Source: Marinococcus halophilus
GTDB lineage: Bacteria > Bacillota > Bacilli > Bacillales > Marinococcaceae
Length of the DNA: 64,000 nt
Assembly: GCF_002265875.1 (NCBI RefSeq)
Contig: NZ_NPFA01000011.1
Coordinates: 1 to 64,000 of the forward strand
Direction of reading: 5' to 3'
Shown: piece after piece, positions 34,216 through 44,038 of the stretch
How the letters are laid out: each line of letters opens with the position of its first letter
Numbering within the stretch: the first letter of the stretch is position 1
Made by a program: the position numbers and the translations under genes
Notes under the pieces: generated by a model
What the model was told of the DNA's origin: nothing
Seen by the model: only the letters and a program-made list of their open reading frames with translations
Databases searched by the model: none

Positions 34216-35712
34216 TTATTTCGAATCCTTACCAATAATTCTCATGTCTAGTTCTTCTTTTGTTAATTGGCTAATTTTTTTACGATTTACTTGAAAAAAT
34301 GTAAAGCCAATCAATATCCAAACAATCATAGCAATCCATGATGGGAAAGCCAAAGCCCCGGGAGAACCTGGAACAATTAATAATAAAATAAACCCCACAC
34401 TAATGAATACTCCTAATACGGAAATAATTTTTTTCTTTGGAGAAATTTGAAACTTATTTTTTGCAAGTGATTCTTTTTTATTCCAAGCAAATATTTTATA
34501 TGAAGCTAAACAACAGTAAAGAAAAGCAACTGTAACTCCTATTGAAGACATATCTACAATCCAATTTAAAGCTTCCCTTCCAAAAAAAGGAGAAATTAAA
34601 CAAAGTAAGCATATAAACATTATACTAATATTTGGAGTTTTATATTTATGATGCAGTTTACCAAAAGCACTTGGAAAGATTTGTGACCTCCCCATGGCGA
34701 ATAGTAGACGACTGGTAGCTACATAAAATCCATTAAGGCCAGTAAAAATTCCTGCGCTTAAAGCAATAGCTAGTATAGATACCCCTGTAATACCTAAAGT
34801 GTTTCGAACGACCTCGCCTGTGCCCCATTGATGTTGCGCATTTACTAAGTCTTGCCAAGGACTAGCAATGGTAGTAGCAAATACCATTAGCGAATATACT
34901 AAAGATGCGCAAATGAGTGAAAAAGCGATCAATGCAAACGCTTTTTTGGGTTTGAAATTAAATTCTTCAGCAGCTTGAGGAACATTATCAAAACCAATAT
35001 ATGCCCAAGGCGCTATTGCCAAAATAGAAAAAATCGCTTCAAATGAAGTAATATTAGTATTAAACAGCGGCTGAGAAAAAGATAACGAGGAACTTGAAGA
35101 GAAAAATATACCAATAGAAATTGCAAGAGCACCTAGTATTAATACGACTACGAACCAGTATTGCATCGAGCCTGAAAAACTGGCACCTCGTATATTAAAT
35201 ATAGCGAAAACAATAATCGCTATACATGATATTAAAACTTCCCCGGCATAAACTTCCCAACCAGCTACACTATACATGTATCCCCAGCTCACTAATTCGG
35301 GTAGTAAAAATCTAAACATTAGCCCTAATGCTGACGCATTTAATGCAATTATGCAGGCGTAAGCTAAAGCAAGAAACCAACCGCATACATAGGCATGATA
35401 TTTTCCAAAACCGTAGTAAGCATAAGTAAATCCGCCCCCGGTGAAAGGAAATGTTTGTATTAAATAACCATAACAAAAACCTATAACCATCATTAATAAC
35501 GCTCCGAGCGTCATCCCTAAAATAACCCCTAATGGTCCAGCGGTGCCTAGCCATTGAACCGGTTGAACAAAAGCGCCCCACCCAACTGCTGAACCTAGTG
35601 CAATGGCCCAAACCCATTTAGGTTTTAATGTTTTTTGCAATTGATTATTTTCTGAATTTTTTCCTTCTAAATTTTCTTGAGGTAATGGAGAGACATTATC
35701 TTTTAATTTCAT
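34216..35712 (-). CDS. APC-family amino acid permease, probable taurine transporter
   Basis: The 498-residue protein has about twelve membrane helices with the APC signature near the start (ALGSAVGWGAFVQP, about 37-50) and conserved segments G-A-L-L-M and APWAYIGFDNVPQAAEEF (near 235-250). It imports an amino acid or amine by proton or sodium symport. There is no tauABC or TRAP system in this locus, so it is the likely taurine uptake protein; this is inferred from position between tpa and yeiH-pta. AGGAGG precedes the ATG. Confidence 0.88.
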   Translation of the reverse strand: MKLKDNVSPLPQENLEGKNSENNQLQKTLKPKWVWAIALGSAVGWGAFVQPVQWLGTAGPLGVILGMTLGALLMMVIGFCYGYLIQTFPFTGGGFTYAYYGFGKYHAYVCGWFLALAYACIIALNASALGLMFRFLLPELVSWGYMYSVAGWEVYAGEVLISCIAIIVFAIFNIRGASFSGSMQYWFVVVLILGALAISIGIFFSSSSSLSFSQPLFNTNITSFEAIFSILAIAPWAYIGFDNVPQAAEEFNFKPKKAFALIAFSLICASLVYSLMVFATTIASPWQDLVNAQHQWGTGEVVRNTLGITGVSILAIALSAGIFTGLNGFYVATSRLLFAMGRSQIFPSAFGKLHHKYKTPNISIMFICLLCLISPFFGREALNWIVDMSSIGVTVAFLYCCLASYKIFAWNKKESLAKNKFQISPKKKIISVLGVFISVGFILLLIVPGSPGALAFPSWIAMIVWILIGFTFFQVNRKKISQLTKEELDMRIIGKDSK

Positions 35713-35757
35713 TAAAATTGCCTCCTAATTTCTTTTATCCACTGACGAGTTAAAAGT

Positions 35758-35782
35758 TAGAGCGGAAATATATTCCGCTCTA
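35758..35782 (-). terminator. Hairpin at the tpa stop codon
   Basis: Perfect 10-bp stem TAGAGCGGAA / TTCCGCTCTA that includes the tpa stop codon, followed on the minus strand by ACTTTTAAC. It may reduce expression of the permease relative to tpa or protect the upstream message. Confidence 0.6.
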
Positions 35783-37138
35783 ATGTTTTATCGTTTCTAA
35801 AACTTGCTCTAAAGTATTTAATAGAAAATCTAAATCTTCTTCCGTTGAAGTTAACGGAGGAGCTATAATTAACACGTTCCCGAGTTCAGGAACAGTATCC
35901 CCATTCTTTCCTATAATAAGCCCTTTATTTTTGCACTCTCTCAAAATTTCGTTCATTGCTTCATCTTGTAGAGGAGCTTTGGTTTCTTTATTACTTACCA
36001 TTTCCAAGCCATATAAAAATCCTACTCCTCTTACCTCTCCTACATTAGGATGTGAAGAAAGGGCTTCCAATTTACTTAACTTGCTAGTTCCTAACTCTTT
36101 TACTCGATTAGTAATACCTTCTCTTTCTAAAATTTCAATGTTTTTTAATGCTACAGCACAAGCTGTTGGATGGCCTCCGTACGTAGAAACGTGGCGAAAA
36201 TGACTATTTCCAGTGACTTCTTTAAATGGTTCGTAAATTTCATTTTTAATAGCTGTAGCTCCTAGGGGCATATAGCCACTCGTCAATCCCTTTGCCATCG
36301 AAACCATATCTGGCTTTACATTTTCGCTATGCATGAAACCAAACATTTCTCCAGTTCTTCCAAAACCTGAAACTACTTCATCCATAATTAATAAGACGTT
36401 ATATTTGTCACAGATTTCTCGAATTCTTTTTAAATATGACGCCGATTGTGGTTTGATCACTCCACCGCCCGAAATAAAAGGCTCCATGATAAACCCTGCT
36501 ACTGTCTCTTCACCTTCCCAAATGATCGTTTGTTCTAAAAAGTCAGCTGCTAGTTCATCATCTCTCTCAGCATCAGCGAATGTACTTCTATAAGCATAAG
36601 GAGGCGGAATGTGTAAAAAACCCGGTACTAAAGGATCGTATTTAGTCCTACGTTGCGCTTGTGCCGTAGCGCTCATGGCTCCCATTGTTGTACCGTGGTA
36701 AGCTCGGTATCTTGATATAAATTTATATTTTTCGGGATTCCCAGTTTGTCTATGATACTGGCGGGCGATTTTAAAAGCTGTTTCGTTGGCATCAGAGCCA
36801 CCATTGGAGAAAAATGTTCTATAATTACCACCTAAAAGCTCACTAATTTTGGAAGCTAACTCAATAGCCGGCTCATGGCCAAAGGTTAATGGAAAATAAG
36901 CTAATTTTGAAAGTTGTTCAGTGGCTGCATCTACAATCTCTTGTTGCCCATGACCTAAATTCAAACACCATAGGCCTGACACCCCGTCCAAATATTTATT
37001 TCCACTTTTATCAGTGAACCATGAACCTTCCCCATAATCAGCTACCATTGGCGAAGCGTCAGGATTATGTCGGTGCATGGCGTGCCAAAGATGCTCTTTA
37101 TCTTTTGTAATTAATTCTTGTTCTTCATTTGTTTTCAT
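35780..37138 (-). CDS. tpa: Taurine:pyruvate aminotransferase Tpa
   Basis: The 452-residue class-III PLP aminotransferase shows the DEVVSGFGRTG motif near 245 and the Schiff-base Lys in SMAKGLTSGYMPLG near 275. The GLWCLNLGHGQ N-terminal motif and FFSNGGSDANE near 110 match Tpa-type omega-transaminases. It converts taurine plus pyruvate to sulfoacetaldehyde plus alanine. The divergent xsc gene uses the sulfoacetaldehyde and the ald gene next to it returns alanine to pyruvate, so the function is well supported by context. AAGGAG precedes the ATG. Confidence 0.93.
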   Translation of the reverse strand: MKTNEEQELITKDKEHLWHAMHRHNPDASPMVADYGEGSWFTDKSGNKYLDGVSGLWCLNLGHGQQEIVDAATEQLSKLAYFPLTFGHEPAIELASKISELLGGNYRTFFSNGGSDANETAFKIARQYHRQTGNPEKYKFISRYRAYHGTTMGAMSATAQAQRRTKYDPLVPGFLHIPPPYAYRSTFADAERDDELAADFLEQTIIWEGEETVAGFIMEPFISGGGVIKPQSASYLKRIREICDKYNVLLIMDEVVSGFGRTGEMFGFMHSENVKPDMVSMAKGLTSGYMPLGATAIKNEIYEPFKEVTGNSHFRHVSTYGGHPTACAVALKNIEILEREGITNRVKELGTSKLSKLEALSSHPNVGEVRGVGFLYGLEMVSNKETKAPLQDEAMNEILRECKNKGLIIGKNGDTVPELGNVLIIAPPLTSTEEDLDFLLNTLEQVLETIKH

Positions 37139-37179
37139 TATTTACTCACTCCTTATTTATGATACTTGCTGGTTTTTGT

Positions 37180-38283
37180 TTAACTAAAACTAACAAATTC
37201 TTTTTTATGAGCTTCCGCTATTGCAGGGTGAATAATATTACCATCATGAATATTAATTGCTGATTGTAGTTCAGGGTGTTTTATTAATGCTTTCTCTATT
37301 CCTAAAGTAGCAAGTGAATTAGCGTATATTGCAGTGGCATTTGTTAATGCTAAAGTTGCGGTTCTTGAAACTGACCCAGGGATATTAGCTACTGCATAGT
37401 GAACCACCTCGTGTTTAAGATAAACCGGATTCTCATGAGTAGTGATTTTATCGATTGTTTCAATACACCCTCCTTGATCCACAGCCACATCCACGATTAC
37501 AGAGTTTGCTTTCATCGCTTTAACCATACTTTCTTTCACAATTTGTGGTGCTTTTGCCCCGGCGATTAATACAGCCCCTATTAAAAGATCTGCAGAAGCA
37601 ACAGCATTGCTTACATTTTGAGGATTAGACATAAGTGTTTCGACTCTACCATTGAACTGATCATCAATTTCGCGTAAGCGTTTAGCACTAACATCTAAGA
37701 TTTTCACATGAGCGCCAAGACCAATAGCTATTTTTGCAGCATTTACTCCAACAACGCCTCCACCAATAATAGTAACTGTAGCCGGCGCCACTCCTGGTAT
37801 ACCCCCTAACAATACTCCTTTACCGTCAAATGTGCCTTCTAAAAATCTAGCTCCAATCTGAACTGACATTCTACCTGCTATCTCGCTCATAGGAGTTAGT
37901 AATGGCAAAGAACCATCCTTTAATGCTAATGTTTCATAAGCAATAGCCGTAACTTTGTTTTTCTGAAGTTCATCAGTTAAGCTTGGTTCCGCTGCTAAGT
38001 GCAAATACGTAAAAAGAATAAGATTTTCTCTAAAATATTGATATTCTTCAGGAAGAGGTTCTTTAACTTTCATTACCATTTCGCAGTCCCAAACTTTTTT
38101 TGTGTCTTTAATAATCTCCGCACCAGCACTTTCAAATTCAATGTCATTAAACCCACTTTGTTCCCCAGCTTTTGTTTCTACGCAAACTTCATTTCCATTA
38201 CTAACTAATTCTTCAACCATTGATGGGATAATCGCAACTCGTTTCTCATTGTTTTTTATTTCCCTTGGTATTCCTATACGCAT
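37180..38283 (-). CDS. ald: Alanine dehydrogenase
   Basis: The 367-residue protein begins with MRIGIPREIKNNEKRVAIIP, the Ald N-terminus with its substrate-binding Arg/Lys residues. It has the NAD-binding segment VTIIGGGVVGVNAAKIA near 170 and a VAVDQGGCIE motif near 270. It oxidatively deaminates alanine to pyruvate and ammonium with NAD, regenerating the acceptor for Tpa and releasing taurine nitrogen. It is the first gene of the minus-strand taurine operon, 293 bases from the divergent xsc. Confidence 0.95.
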   Translation of the reverse strand: MRIGIPREIKNNEKRVAIIPSMVEELVSNGNEVCVETKAGEQSGFNDIEFESAGAEIIKDTKKVWDCEMVMKVKEPLPEEYQYFRENLILFTYLHLAAEPSLTDELQKNKVTAIAYETLALKDGSLPLLTPMSEIAGRMSVQIGARFLEGTFDGKGVLLGGIPGVAPATVTIIGGGVVGVNAAKIAIGLGAHVKILDVSAKRLREIDDQFNGRVETLMSNPQNVSNAVASADLLIGAVLIAGAKAPQIVKESMVKAMKANSVIVDVAVDQGGCIETIDKITTHENPVYLKHEVVHYAVANIPGSVSRTATLALTNATAIYANSLATLGIEKALIKHPELQSAINIHDGNIIHPAIAEAHKKEFVSFS

Positions 38284-38385
38284 TAACCAAACACTCCTTT
38301 TTTAATGATTTGACTTATTTAAACCACAGATACCTTACTAACACAAACAGTGTTTCTTTAACGGAATAAGTTATTAAGCAGTTTT

Positions 38386-38399
38386 TGTAAGCGCTATCA
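38386..38399. promoter_or_regulatory. cre site (CcpA) between ald and xsc
   Basis: TGTAAGCGCTATCA matches TGWNANCGNTNWCA at all fixed positions. It lies in the divergent promoter region, about 100 bases from ald and 180 from xsc, and predicts catabolite repression of taurine use. Confidence 0.7.
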
Positions 38400-38576
38400 T
38401 TGGTATGCTAGGATTTTCTAAAATGTTTATCACTCTATATAAATTTTTTAAATGTTCATTATTAAAATATTTGATTTAAAAGGTTTGCCAATTTTATTTC
38501 AATTATAGAATGAATGTGTTTATAATTTGGTATCGCTTACAATTTACATTTATTAACCTAAAAGGAGGATTTATTA

Positions 38577-40364
38577 ATGGACATGGAAACTAAAAGTCAA
38601 CTAAGCGAGCTGCGTAAACAAGAACACTTCAATCAAAAAACAAAGATGACTCCTAGTGAGGCTATCGTCGAAACACTCCTTGCAGAGGATGTCGAGCAAA
38701 TTTATGGTATATTAGGCTCTGCTTTTATGGATATGCTAGATTTGCTCCCGACTGCCGGAATTGAATTTATTCCAGTGCGTCATGAGCAAAGTGCAGCTCA
38801 TATGGCGGATGGATACACTCGTGTTACTGGAAAAGCAGGCGTTGTTATTGGACAAAATGGTCCAGGAATCTCAAACATGGTGACTTCTGTAGCTGCAGCC
38901 CACCTGGCACATACACCTATGGTAGTAATTTCTCCATCAGCAGGAACCCCTACTATTGGTTGGGACGGCTTTCAAGAGGCAGATCAAGTATCTATGTTTG
39001 AAGCTATCACTAAAGAGACTGTGCAAGTTCCTCACGTAAGTCGTGTAGCTGAGTGTTTACGCACAGCTTTTCGCATTGCTTATGCTGAAAGAGGACCTGT
39101 ACTTTTTGACATCCCTAGAGATTTATTTTTTGGTGAGATTGAAGAACAAATTCTTTCTCCTCATCAATATCGCGTAACAAAGAAAGGTTTTGGAGATTCT
39201 GAAGCTTTAGATAAAGCTGTAAACCTTCTTCAACAAGCTCAAAAACCAGTAATAATTTCTGGCCGTGGCGTTGTTGACGCCGATGCTGTCGACGATGTTC
39301 AAGAAATGGCTGAGTATTTGTCCGCTCCAGTAGCGACTTCATACATGCATAATGATGCGTTTCCTTGGGATCATGATTTAGCCGTAGGCCCAATCGGTTA
39401 TATGGGAGCAAAATCAGCTATGTATACATTAGAAGAAGCTGATGTCGTTTTAGCTATCGGCACGAGGCTTTCTGTATTTGGAACTTTACCGGCCTATGAT
39501 ATTGACTATTTTCCTAAAAAAGCCGATATTATCCAAGTTGACATTAACCATCGAAACATCGCTAGAACTCATCCTATTGAATGCGGAATTTTAGGCGATG
39601 CTAAAGATGTCACACAAGAATTAAATAAAAGAATACAACAACACTATCCGGAAAGAAAATTGAATCAAGAAAGATGGGAAAAAACAAAAGAACGTAAAAA
39701 CGAATGGATTCATGAAATTGAAAACGAAGCAATGGAACCTGGACAACCAATGAACCCGCGTAGAGCACTTTTAGAAATTTCTAATTTGATTACAGAAGAT
39801 ACAATTGTTACATCTGATATTGGTAATACTTCCTCTACCTCAAATTCTTATTTAAGATTCAATAAGCCACGTAAACATTTAGCAGCACTTACGTTTGGAA
39901 ATTGCGGATTTGCTTATCCCGCAGCATTAGGAGCCAAGAAAGGGAACCCTGATGTACCAGTCATATCTATAGTAGGAGACGGTGCTTGGGGAATGAGTTT
40001 ACACGAGGTAAGTACAGCAGTAGAACAAAATCTTCCAGTAGTAGCTTGTGTTATAAATAATGAGGCTTGGAGTGCAGAAAAGAAAAATCAAGTCGATTAT
40101 TATAATAATCGTTTCGTAGGGGCAGATATACAAGGGCCTGATTTTGCAGAAGTAGCTAAAAGTATGGGAGCAAATGGGGAAACAATTGACAACCCTGAGG
40201 ATCTGCAAAGAGCGTTTTCTGAAGCTTTGCAGGCTAAAAAGCCAACTATCTTAAACATTAAAGTAGATGGTACCCAGTTAGCCCCTCCTTTCCGTAAAGA
40301 TGCTTTGAAAATGCCAACTCGCTATCTTGACAAATATATCCATCTTGACCATGAAAATTGGTAG
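38577..40364 (+). CDS. xsc: Sulfoacetaldehyde acetyltransferase Xsc
   Basis: The 595-residue thiamine diphosphate enzyme carries the Xsc N-terminal signature ([44 protein letters not shown] with the ThDP-activating Glu) and the C-terminal ThDP/Mg motif [11 protein letters not shown] near 463 through [12 protein letters not shown]. It cleaves sulfoacetaldehyde with phosphate to acetyl phosphate and sulfite. Length and motifs are those of true Xsc, not of acetolactate synthase. AAAGGAGG lies 9 bases before the ATG. It is divergent from ald-tpa and is followed by a terminator and lysR. Confidence 0.96.
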   Translation: MDMETKSQLSELRKQEHFNQKTKMTPSEAIVETLLAEDVEQIYGILGSAFMDMLDLLPTAGIEFIPVRHEQSAAHMADGYTRVTGKAGVVIGQNGPGISNMVTSVAAAHLAHTPMVVISPSAGTPTIGWDGFQEADQVSMFEAITKETVQVPHVSRVAECLRTAFRIAYAERGPVLFDIPRDLFFGEIEEQILSPHQYRVTKKGFGDSEALDKAVNLLQQAQKPVIISGRGVVDADAVDDVQEMAEYLSAPVATSYMHNDAFPWDHDLAVGPIGYMGAKSAMYTLEEADVVLAIGTRLSVFGTLPAYDIDYFPKKADIIQVDINHRNIARTHPIECGILGDAKDVTQELNKRIQQHYPERKLNQERWEKTKERKNEWIHEIENEAMEPGQPMNPRRALLEISNLITEDTIVTSDIGNTSSTSNSYLRFNKPRKHLAALTFGNCGFAYPAALGAKKGNPDVPVISIVGDGAWGMSLHEVSTAVEQNLPVVACVINNEAWSAEKKNQVDYYNNRFVGADIQGPDFAEVAKSMGANGETIDNPEDLQRAFSEALQAKKPTILNIKVDGTQLAPPFRKDALKMPTRYLDKYIHLDHENW

Positions 40365-40375
40365 TATAACGTGAT

Positions 40376-40411
40376 CGAAGACCTCTTAGTTTAAAAAGGG
40401 GTCTTCGTTTA
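40376..40411 (+). terminator. Terminator after xsc
   Basis: Stem CGAAGACC / GGTCTTCG with further pairing inside, followed by TTTAG, 11 bases past the xsc stop. Confidence 0.65.
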
Positions 40412-40431
40412 GTAAAGGCGGTAGACACAAT

Positions 40432-41364
40432 ATGAATTTTGAATATATTAAAACTTTTTATACTCTAGCAAATTGTAAAAATTTTTCAGAAACTGCCAAA
40501 GCGCTTTATTTATCTCAACCATCTATTACTTCTCAAATTAAATCTTTAGAACAATATTTAGGGATTAAATTATTTACAAGGACACATCACTCGGTAGACT
40601 TAACATTAGCTGGAGAAATCTTATACCCTTACGCAGAAAACATTATTAATATGACTACCAAAGCCGAAAATGAACTTAGCGAGTTATCTGATACTTTACT
40701 AGGTAAATTATTAATAGCTAGTAGCCTGACTATTGGTGAAAGTGTACTTCCTTCTTACTTAAATACGTTTAAAACTCACTATCCAAACGTAAAGCTAGAA
40801 ACTGTTATCACTAATAGTAAGCATGTAATCGAAATGATCCAAAGAAATGAAATAGAAATAGGGTTAATAGAAGCAGAATTTGATGATCCTTCATTTATTA
40901 CCCATTCTTTTATGGAAGATGAACTTGTCTTATTTGGAAATAAAAAAGATTGTGAGCTTTTAAATAAACCTATTGATTTAAAGGAAATAAGGCGTCTCCC
41001 ATTAATTTTACGTGAGCAAGGTTCAGGAACGAGAAGCGTAGCTGAGAAGTATTTAAAACACCATCAAGTCGATCCAAAGAAATTAAATATTATTTTAGAA
41101 TTAGATAGTACAGAATCGATCAAATCTGCAGTAGAAGCTCATCTTGGTTTTTCCATTTTGTCTAAAAGTGCTATTCGTAAGGAACTAAGTTTTGGATTAT
41201 TTGAGAACATTTTAATAAAAAACAGCAAATTTACCAGAACATTTAAAATCGTGTACAAAAAAAACAAAGAGCTCTCTTTAATTTCTCAAAAATTTTTAGA
41301 ATTAATATTATCTTTTTCTGACGAAAAGAGGTTGCAAGATGAAAATACAAATAACACAACTTAA
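40432..41364 (+). CDS. LysR-family regulator of taurine genes
   Basis: The 310-residue protein has the LysR N-terminal HTH (NFSETAKALYLSQPSITSQI, about 17-36) and a two-lobed effector-binding domain; the family helix KSLEQYLGIKLFTR follows the HTH. Located directly after xsc, it is the probable activator of the xsc and ald-tpa units, with taurine or sulfoacetaldehyde as inducer; this is inference from position. In many bacteria taurine clusters use the MocR-type TauR instead, so a LysR here is an alternative solution. Confidence 0.88.
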   Translation: MNFEYIKTFYTLANCKNFSETAKALYLSQPSITSQIKSLEQYLGIKLFTRTHHSVDLTLAGEILYPYAENIINMTTKAENELSELSDTLLGKLLIASSLTIGESVLPSYLNTFKTHYPNVKLETVITNSKHVIEMIQRNEIEIGLIEAEFDDPSFITHSFMEDELVLFGNKKDCELLNKPIDLKEIRRLPLILREQGSGTRSVAEKYLKHHQVDPKKLNIILELDSTESIKSAVEAHLGFSILSKSAIRKELSFGLFENILIKNSKFTRTFKIVYKKNKELSLISQKFLELILSFSDEKRLQDENTNNTT

Positions 41365-41692
41365 AAATTATCAATCCATAGTTAAAGAATGGCTTAAAGT
41401 CATGGCAAAAATAAAAAATGAAGAAGTTTACGAACAAAAATTGCTCCAAAATATTGCTTTTGAAATAGATAATTTGAAGCTTGATAATATAATAAAAGAT
41501 TTTCCTTATGACCTGCTTTATTTCCCCTTAATACACCTTCGCACCTCACTTAATGAACTTAAATTTGCGTCTAATCATTCTATTCAAATGAAAGAAATAG
41601 AAAGAATTTATTTAGAAATGGAAGTTTTATTAGCAAATATAAATATTTATATTGACTATTATCTTTACAAAGTCAATGAGCTTCAAAAATAA
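41339..41692 (+). CDS. Unknown small helical protein overlapping lysR
   Basis: The 117-residue frame starts at ATG 41339 inside the 3' end of lysR (26-base overlap, different frame), with GAGG 7 bases upstream. It is AT-rich, predicted almost entirely helical, and contains no Cys, signal or membrane segment. I do not recognise it. The overlap suggests translational coupling to the LysR regulator. Confidence 0.55.
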   Translation: MKIQITQLKNYQSIVKEWLKVMAKIKNEEVYEQKLLQNIAFEIDNLKLDNIIKDFPYDLLYFPLIHLRTSLNELKFASNHSIQMKEIERIYLEMEVLLANINIYIDYYLYKVNELQK

Positions 41693-41759
41693 ATATAAAC
41701 TGAGTTATTTATGTAACTAAACAATACTTTTATTTAGGTTGCAGTTATTTTCTTCATTC

Positions 41760-42130
41760 CAAAAGATTAGCAACCTTTACATTAGCGATGCCCTTGTGGC
41801 ACATATTCATAACAAATGCTTTCAACGTGGCATTTGTGCTTTTGTATAGCGTCGTCACTTGTTGATAAAAATCGCTGTTCCTGCCCCGGAAAATGGTAAG
41901 TACCGGCTCCTCAAGTTCGGTTTTCAGAATACATTCTTAGGGTATCTGCTATTACGGGAATTTCCGGAACCGATGCTGCACGCCTCGTAATTCTCGTCAT
42001 CCAGAGAGAATGTTCACTCGGTTTGAAACAACTGTTCAAAGAAGTGTTTCAGATAAGATCGGAAGAACTCATTCACATCCTGATATTGGATTGGAGCGTG
42101 AACAATATCTGTCGAAGAATTATTCACAAG
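41760..42130 (-). mobile_element. Decayed IS256-family transposase fragment
   Basis: On the minus strand one frame reads a V-N-E-F-F-R-S-Y helix, a stop, and GSGNSRNSRYPKNVF, matching the IS256 N-terminal Y-x-S-G-N-S-R-N-G-Y-Y segment. The next frame gives ELEEPVLTIFRGRNSDFYQQ and a C-H-K-G-I helix, matching the following P-R-D-R-N-x-x-F and K-G-[MI] segments. Only the first ~120 residues survive and no ends are recognisable. It lies between the taurine and sialic acid clusters. Confidence 0.7.
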
Positions 42131-42605
42131 AACTCCTTTTTTCTACAAAAGTGGTGGGCTAACTTACTTTATCGAGAAAAGGAGTTTCTTATTTTGTTCG
42201 CTCGTTTATACAAAATATTTTAAGCTCTCTTCATGCCTTAATTTTTCCTTGTATATCCGTATTTTTTAAGAAACATATTTGAATCAGTAATTTTCTTTTA
42301 CCCTTACATATAACAAAAGTGCCAACCTGAATACATACAGTAATTTACGTTAATGATTGGTGTATTCATTTTACAGATCTCTCACGTTAAGGATATTTTA
42401 GTACAGGTGCTGTTGTTAAACTAATCGGTTGACACTGTTAATAATAATTTTGGCTTCTTTCCTAAATATAAGAATAAAAGACAGATTTCTATATTCGACA
42501 TTTTATGCTACTAAATAAAACGTTCTATGAATAATATTTATCTTTTCCTTTTCAGTTTAATAAACAACGATATACAGCTCTCTGTATTACTTGTATTATA
42601 TATTT
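42131..42605. other. AT-rich intergenic stretch downstream of nagB
   Basis: No gene, clear terminator or repeat is supported here. Short frames lack ribosome-binding sites. Confidence 0.35.
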
Positions 42606-43331
42606 TTATAATTTATACATTGTACTTTCTGTAGTAAAAATATGAACATTTGGATGGCTATGTAAAATAGAGGCAGGAAAATTTTGTGTTGGAGAAGAAT
42701 GAAGTAATTCATGTAGTGCAGGAGTTTTGTCTGCGCCTTGAACTAAAAGAAAAATCTTTTCACTCTCCATAATAGTGCCCAGTCCCATGGTGATAGCATG
42801 AGTAGGCACCTTCTCATTGGAAGCAAAATGTTTCGAGTTGGCCTGGCGAGTACTAGGCGCTAGTTCAACTACCCGTGTTCTGGAAGAAAATTCAGTGCCA
42901 GGCTCATTAAAGCCAATATGTCCGTTTATGCCTAGACCAAGAACTTGCAAATGAATTGGTCCATGTTCTTTTATCAAATGTTCATAATGTTCAGCTTCAT
43001 AAGTGGAATTATTAGTGTTCCCACGAGGAATATGAGTTTGGTCATAAGATAATTTCAATGGAGAAAAAACATATTGATCCATATAATAGTGATAACTATT
43101 CGGGTGCGCCGGAGATAAGTCAATATATTCGTCAAGATTAAATGTTTCAACTCCATTTAAATTTAACGGAGCGTGTTTTACATAGTTCACTAAACAGTTA
43201 TAAGTTTCCTTAGGCGTTTCTCCGGTGGCAAAGCCTATTCTTGTTGTCGAACGCTCGAGAATATGTTGATACATTTGTTGTGCTACATATTGAGCTAGCT
43301 CGGACGTATTTTTTAAAACATGGATATGCAT
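42606..43331 (-). CDS. nagB: Glucosamine-6-phosphate deaminase
   Basis: The 241-residue protein has the NagB motifs: FATGETPKETY near the N-terminus for phosphate binding, ETFNLDEYIDL with the catalytic Asp near 67, and LGLGINGHIGFNEPG with the general-base His. It converts glucosamine-6-phosphate to fructose-6-phosphate and ammonium, the last step of sialic acid breakdown. It is the last gene of the minus-strand nan operon, 29 bases after nanE. No nagA (deacetylase) is in the window, so that step must be encoded elsewhere. Confidence 0.93.
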   Translation of the reverse strand: MHIHVLKNTSELAQYVAQQMYQHILERSTTRIGFATGETPKETYNCLVNYVKHAPLNLNGVETFNLDEYIDLSPAHPNSYHYYMDQYVFSPLKLSYDQTHIPRGNTNNSTYEAEHYEHLIKEHGPIHLQVLGLGINGHIGFNEPGTEFSSRTRVVELAPSTRQANSKHFASNEKVPTHAITMGLGTIMESEKIFLLVQGADKTPALHELLHSSPTQNFPASILHSHPNVHIFTTESTMYKL

Positions 43332-43360
43332 ACTAAACGTTTCTCTCCCTTTAACTGTAA

Positions 43361-44038
43361 CTATTTTCTATGATTCACAAAATTCGCAGTGATTTGCTGT
43401 GGTCTTGTGATAGCTCCTCCTACTACTACCGCATGAGCACCTAATTCTAATGCTCGGTGGTACCTTTCAGGTGTTGAGACATTTCCTTCCGCAATTACTG
43501 GTATCTTTAATGAAGATTGCAATGTTTTCAGAAAAGCAAAGTCGTCTTCGTATAATTTGTGAGAAGCACTTTCCTGAGTGTAACCATATAGGGTGGTGGA
43601 TACACATTCGCACCCGAGGGCTTCCGCATCCATAGCTTCTTGTTTTGAAGAAATATCTGCCATGATTTGTACATTTTCGTTTCGAGCTCGAATGTATTTG
43701 ACTAAATCACGTAACGTTTCCCCATGAGGACGGAAGCGATGGGTAGCATCCAACGCAATCATTTCACAGCCGCTATCTAATAGTTCATCGACCTCTCGCT
43801 TCGTAGCGGTAATAAAAACGCTGCTATCAGCGTAATCACGTTTAACAATGCCAATAATAGGTAATGTAACTTCCTGTCGAATAGCGAGAATGTCTGCTTT
43901 TGTATTGGCTCGGATGCCTTTCGCACCGCCTTCTTGAGCAGCTATTGCCATTTTCGCCATGATCGATGAGCTGTGCAAAGGTTCATGGGCCAGTGCTTGG
44001 CATGAAACAACGAGACCGCCTTGAATATCTTGAATCAT
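43361..44038 (-). CDS. nanE: N-acetylmannosamine-6-phosphate 2-epimerase NanE
   Basis: The 225-residue TIM-barrel protein starts [20 protein letters not shown], with [14 protein letters not shown] near 43 and a C-terminal phosphate-binding [11 protein letters not shown] and [11 protein letters not shown], as in NanE. It turns ManNAc-6-phosphate into GlcNAc-6-phosphate. Its ATG overlaps the nanK stop by four bases (ATGA), with AGGAGG upstream, which indicates coupled translation. Confidence 0.93.
   Translation of the reverse strand: MIQDIQGGLVVSCQALAHEPLHSSSIMAKMAIAAQEGGAKGIRANTKADILAIRQEVTLPIIGIVKRDYADSSVFITATKREVDELLDSGCEMIALDATHRFRPHGETLRDLVKYIRARNENVQIMADISSKQEAMDAEALGCECVSTTLYGYTQESASHKLYEDDFAFLKTLQSSLKIPVIAEGNVSTPERYHRALELGAHAVVVGGAITRPQQITANFVNHRK

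Noticed and set aside
38284-38576. Possible sigma-54 promoter between ald and xsc
   Set aside because: No TGGCAC-N5-TTGC pattern was found; the region instead contains a cre site.
42023-42223. 66-codon plus-strand frame
   Set aside because: Antisense to the IS256 transposase relic, which explains the open frame.
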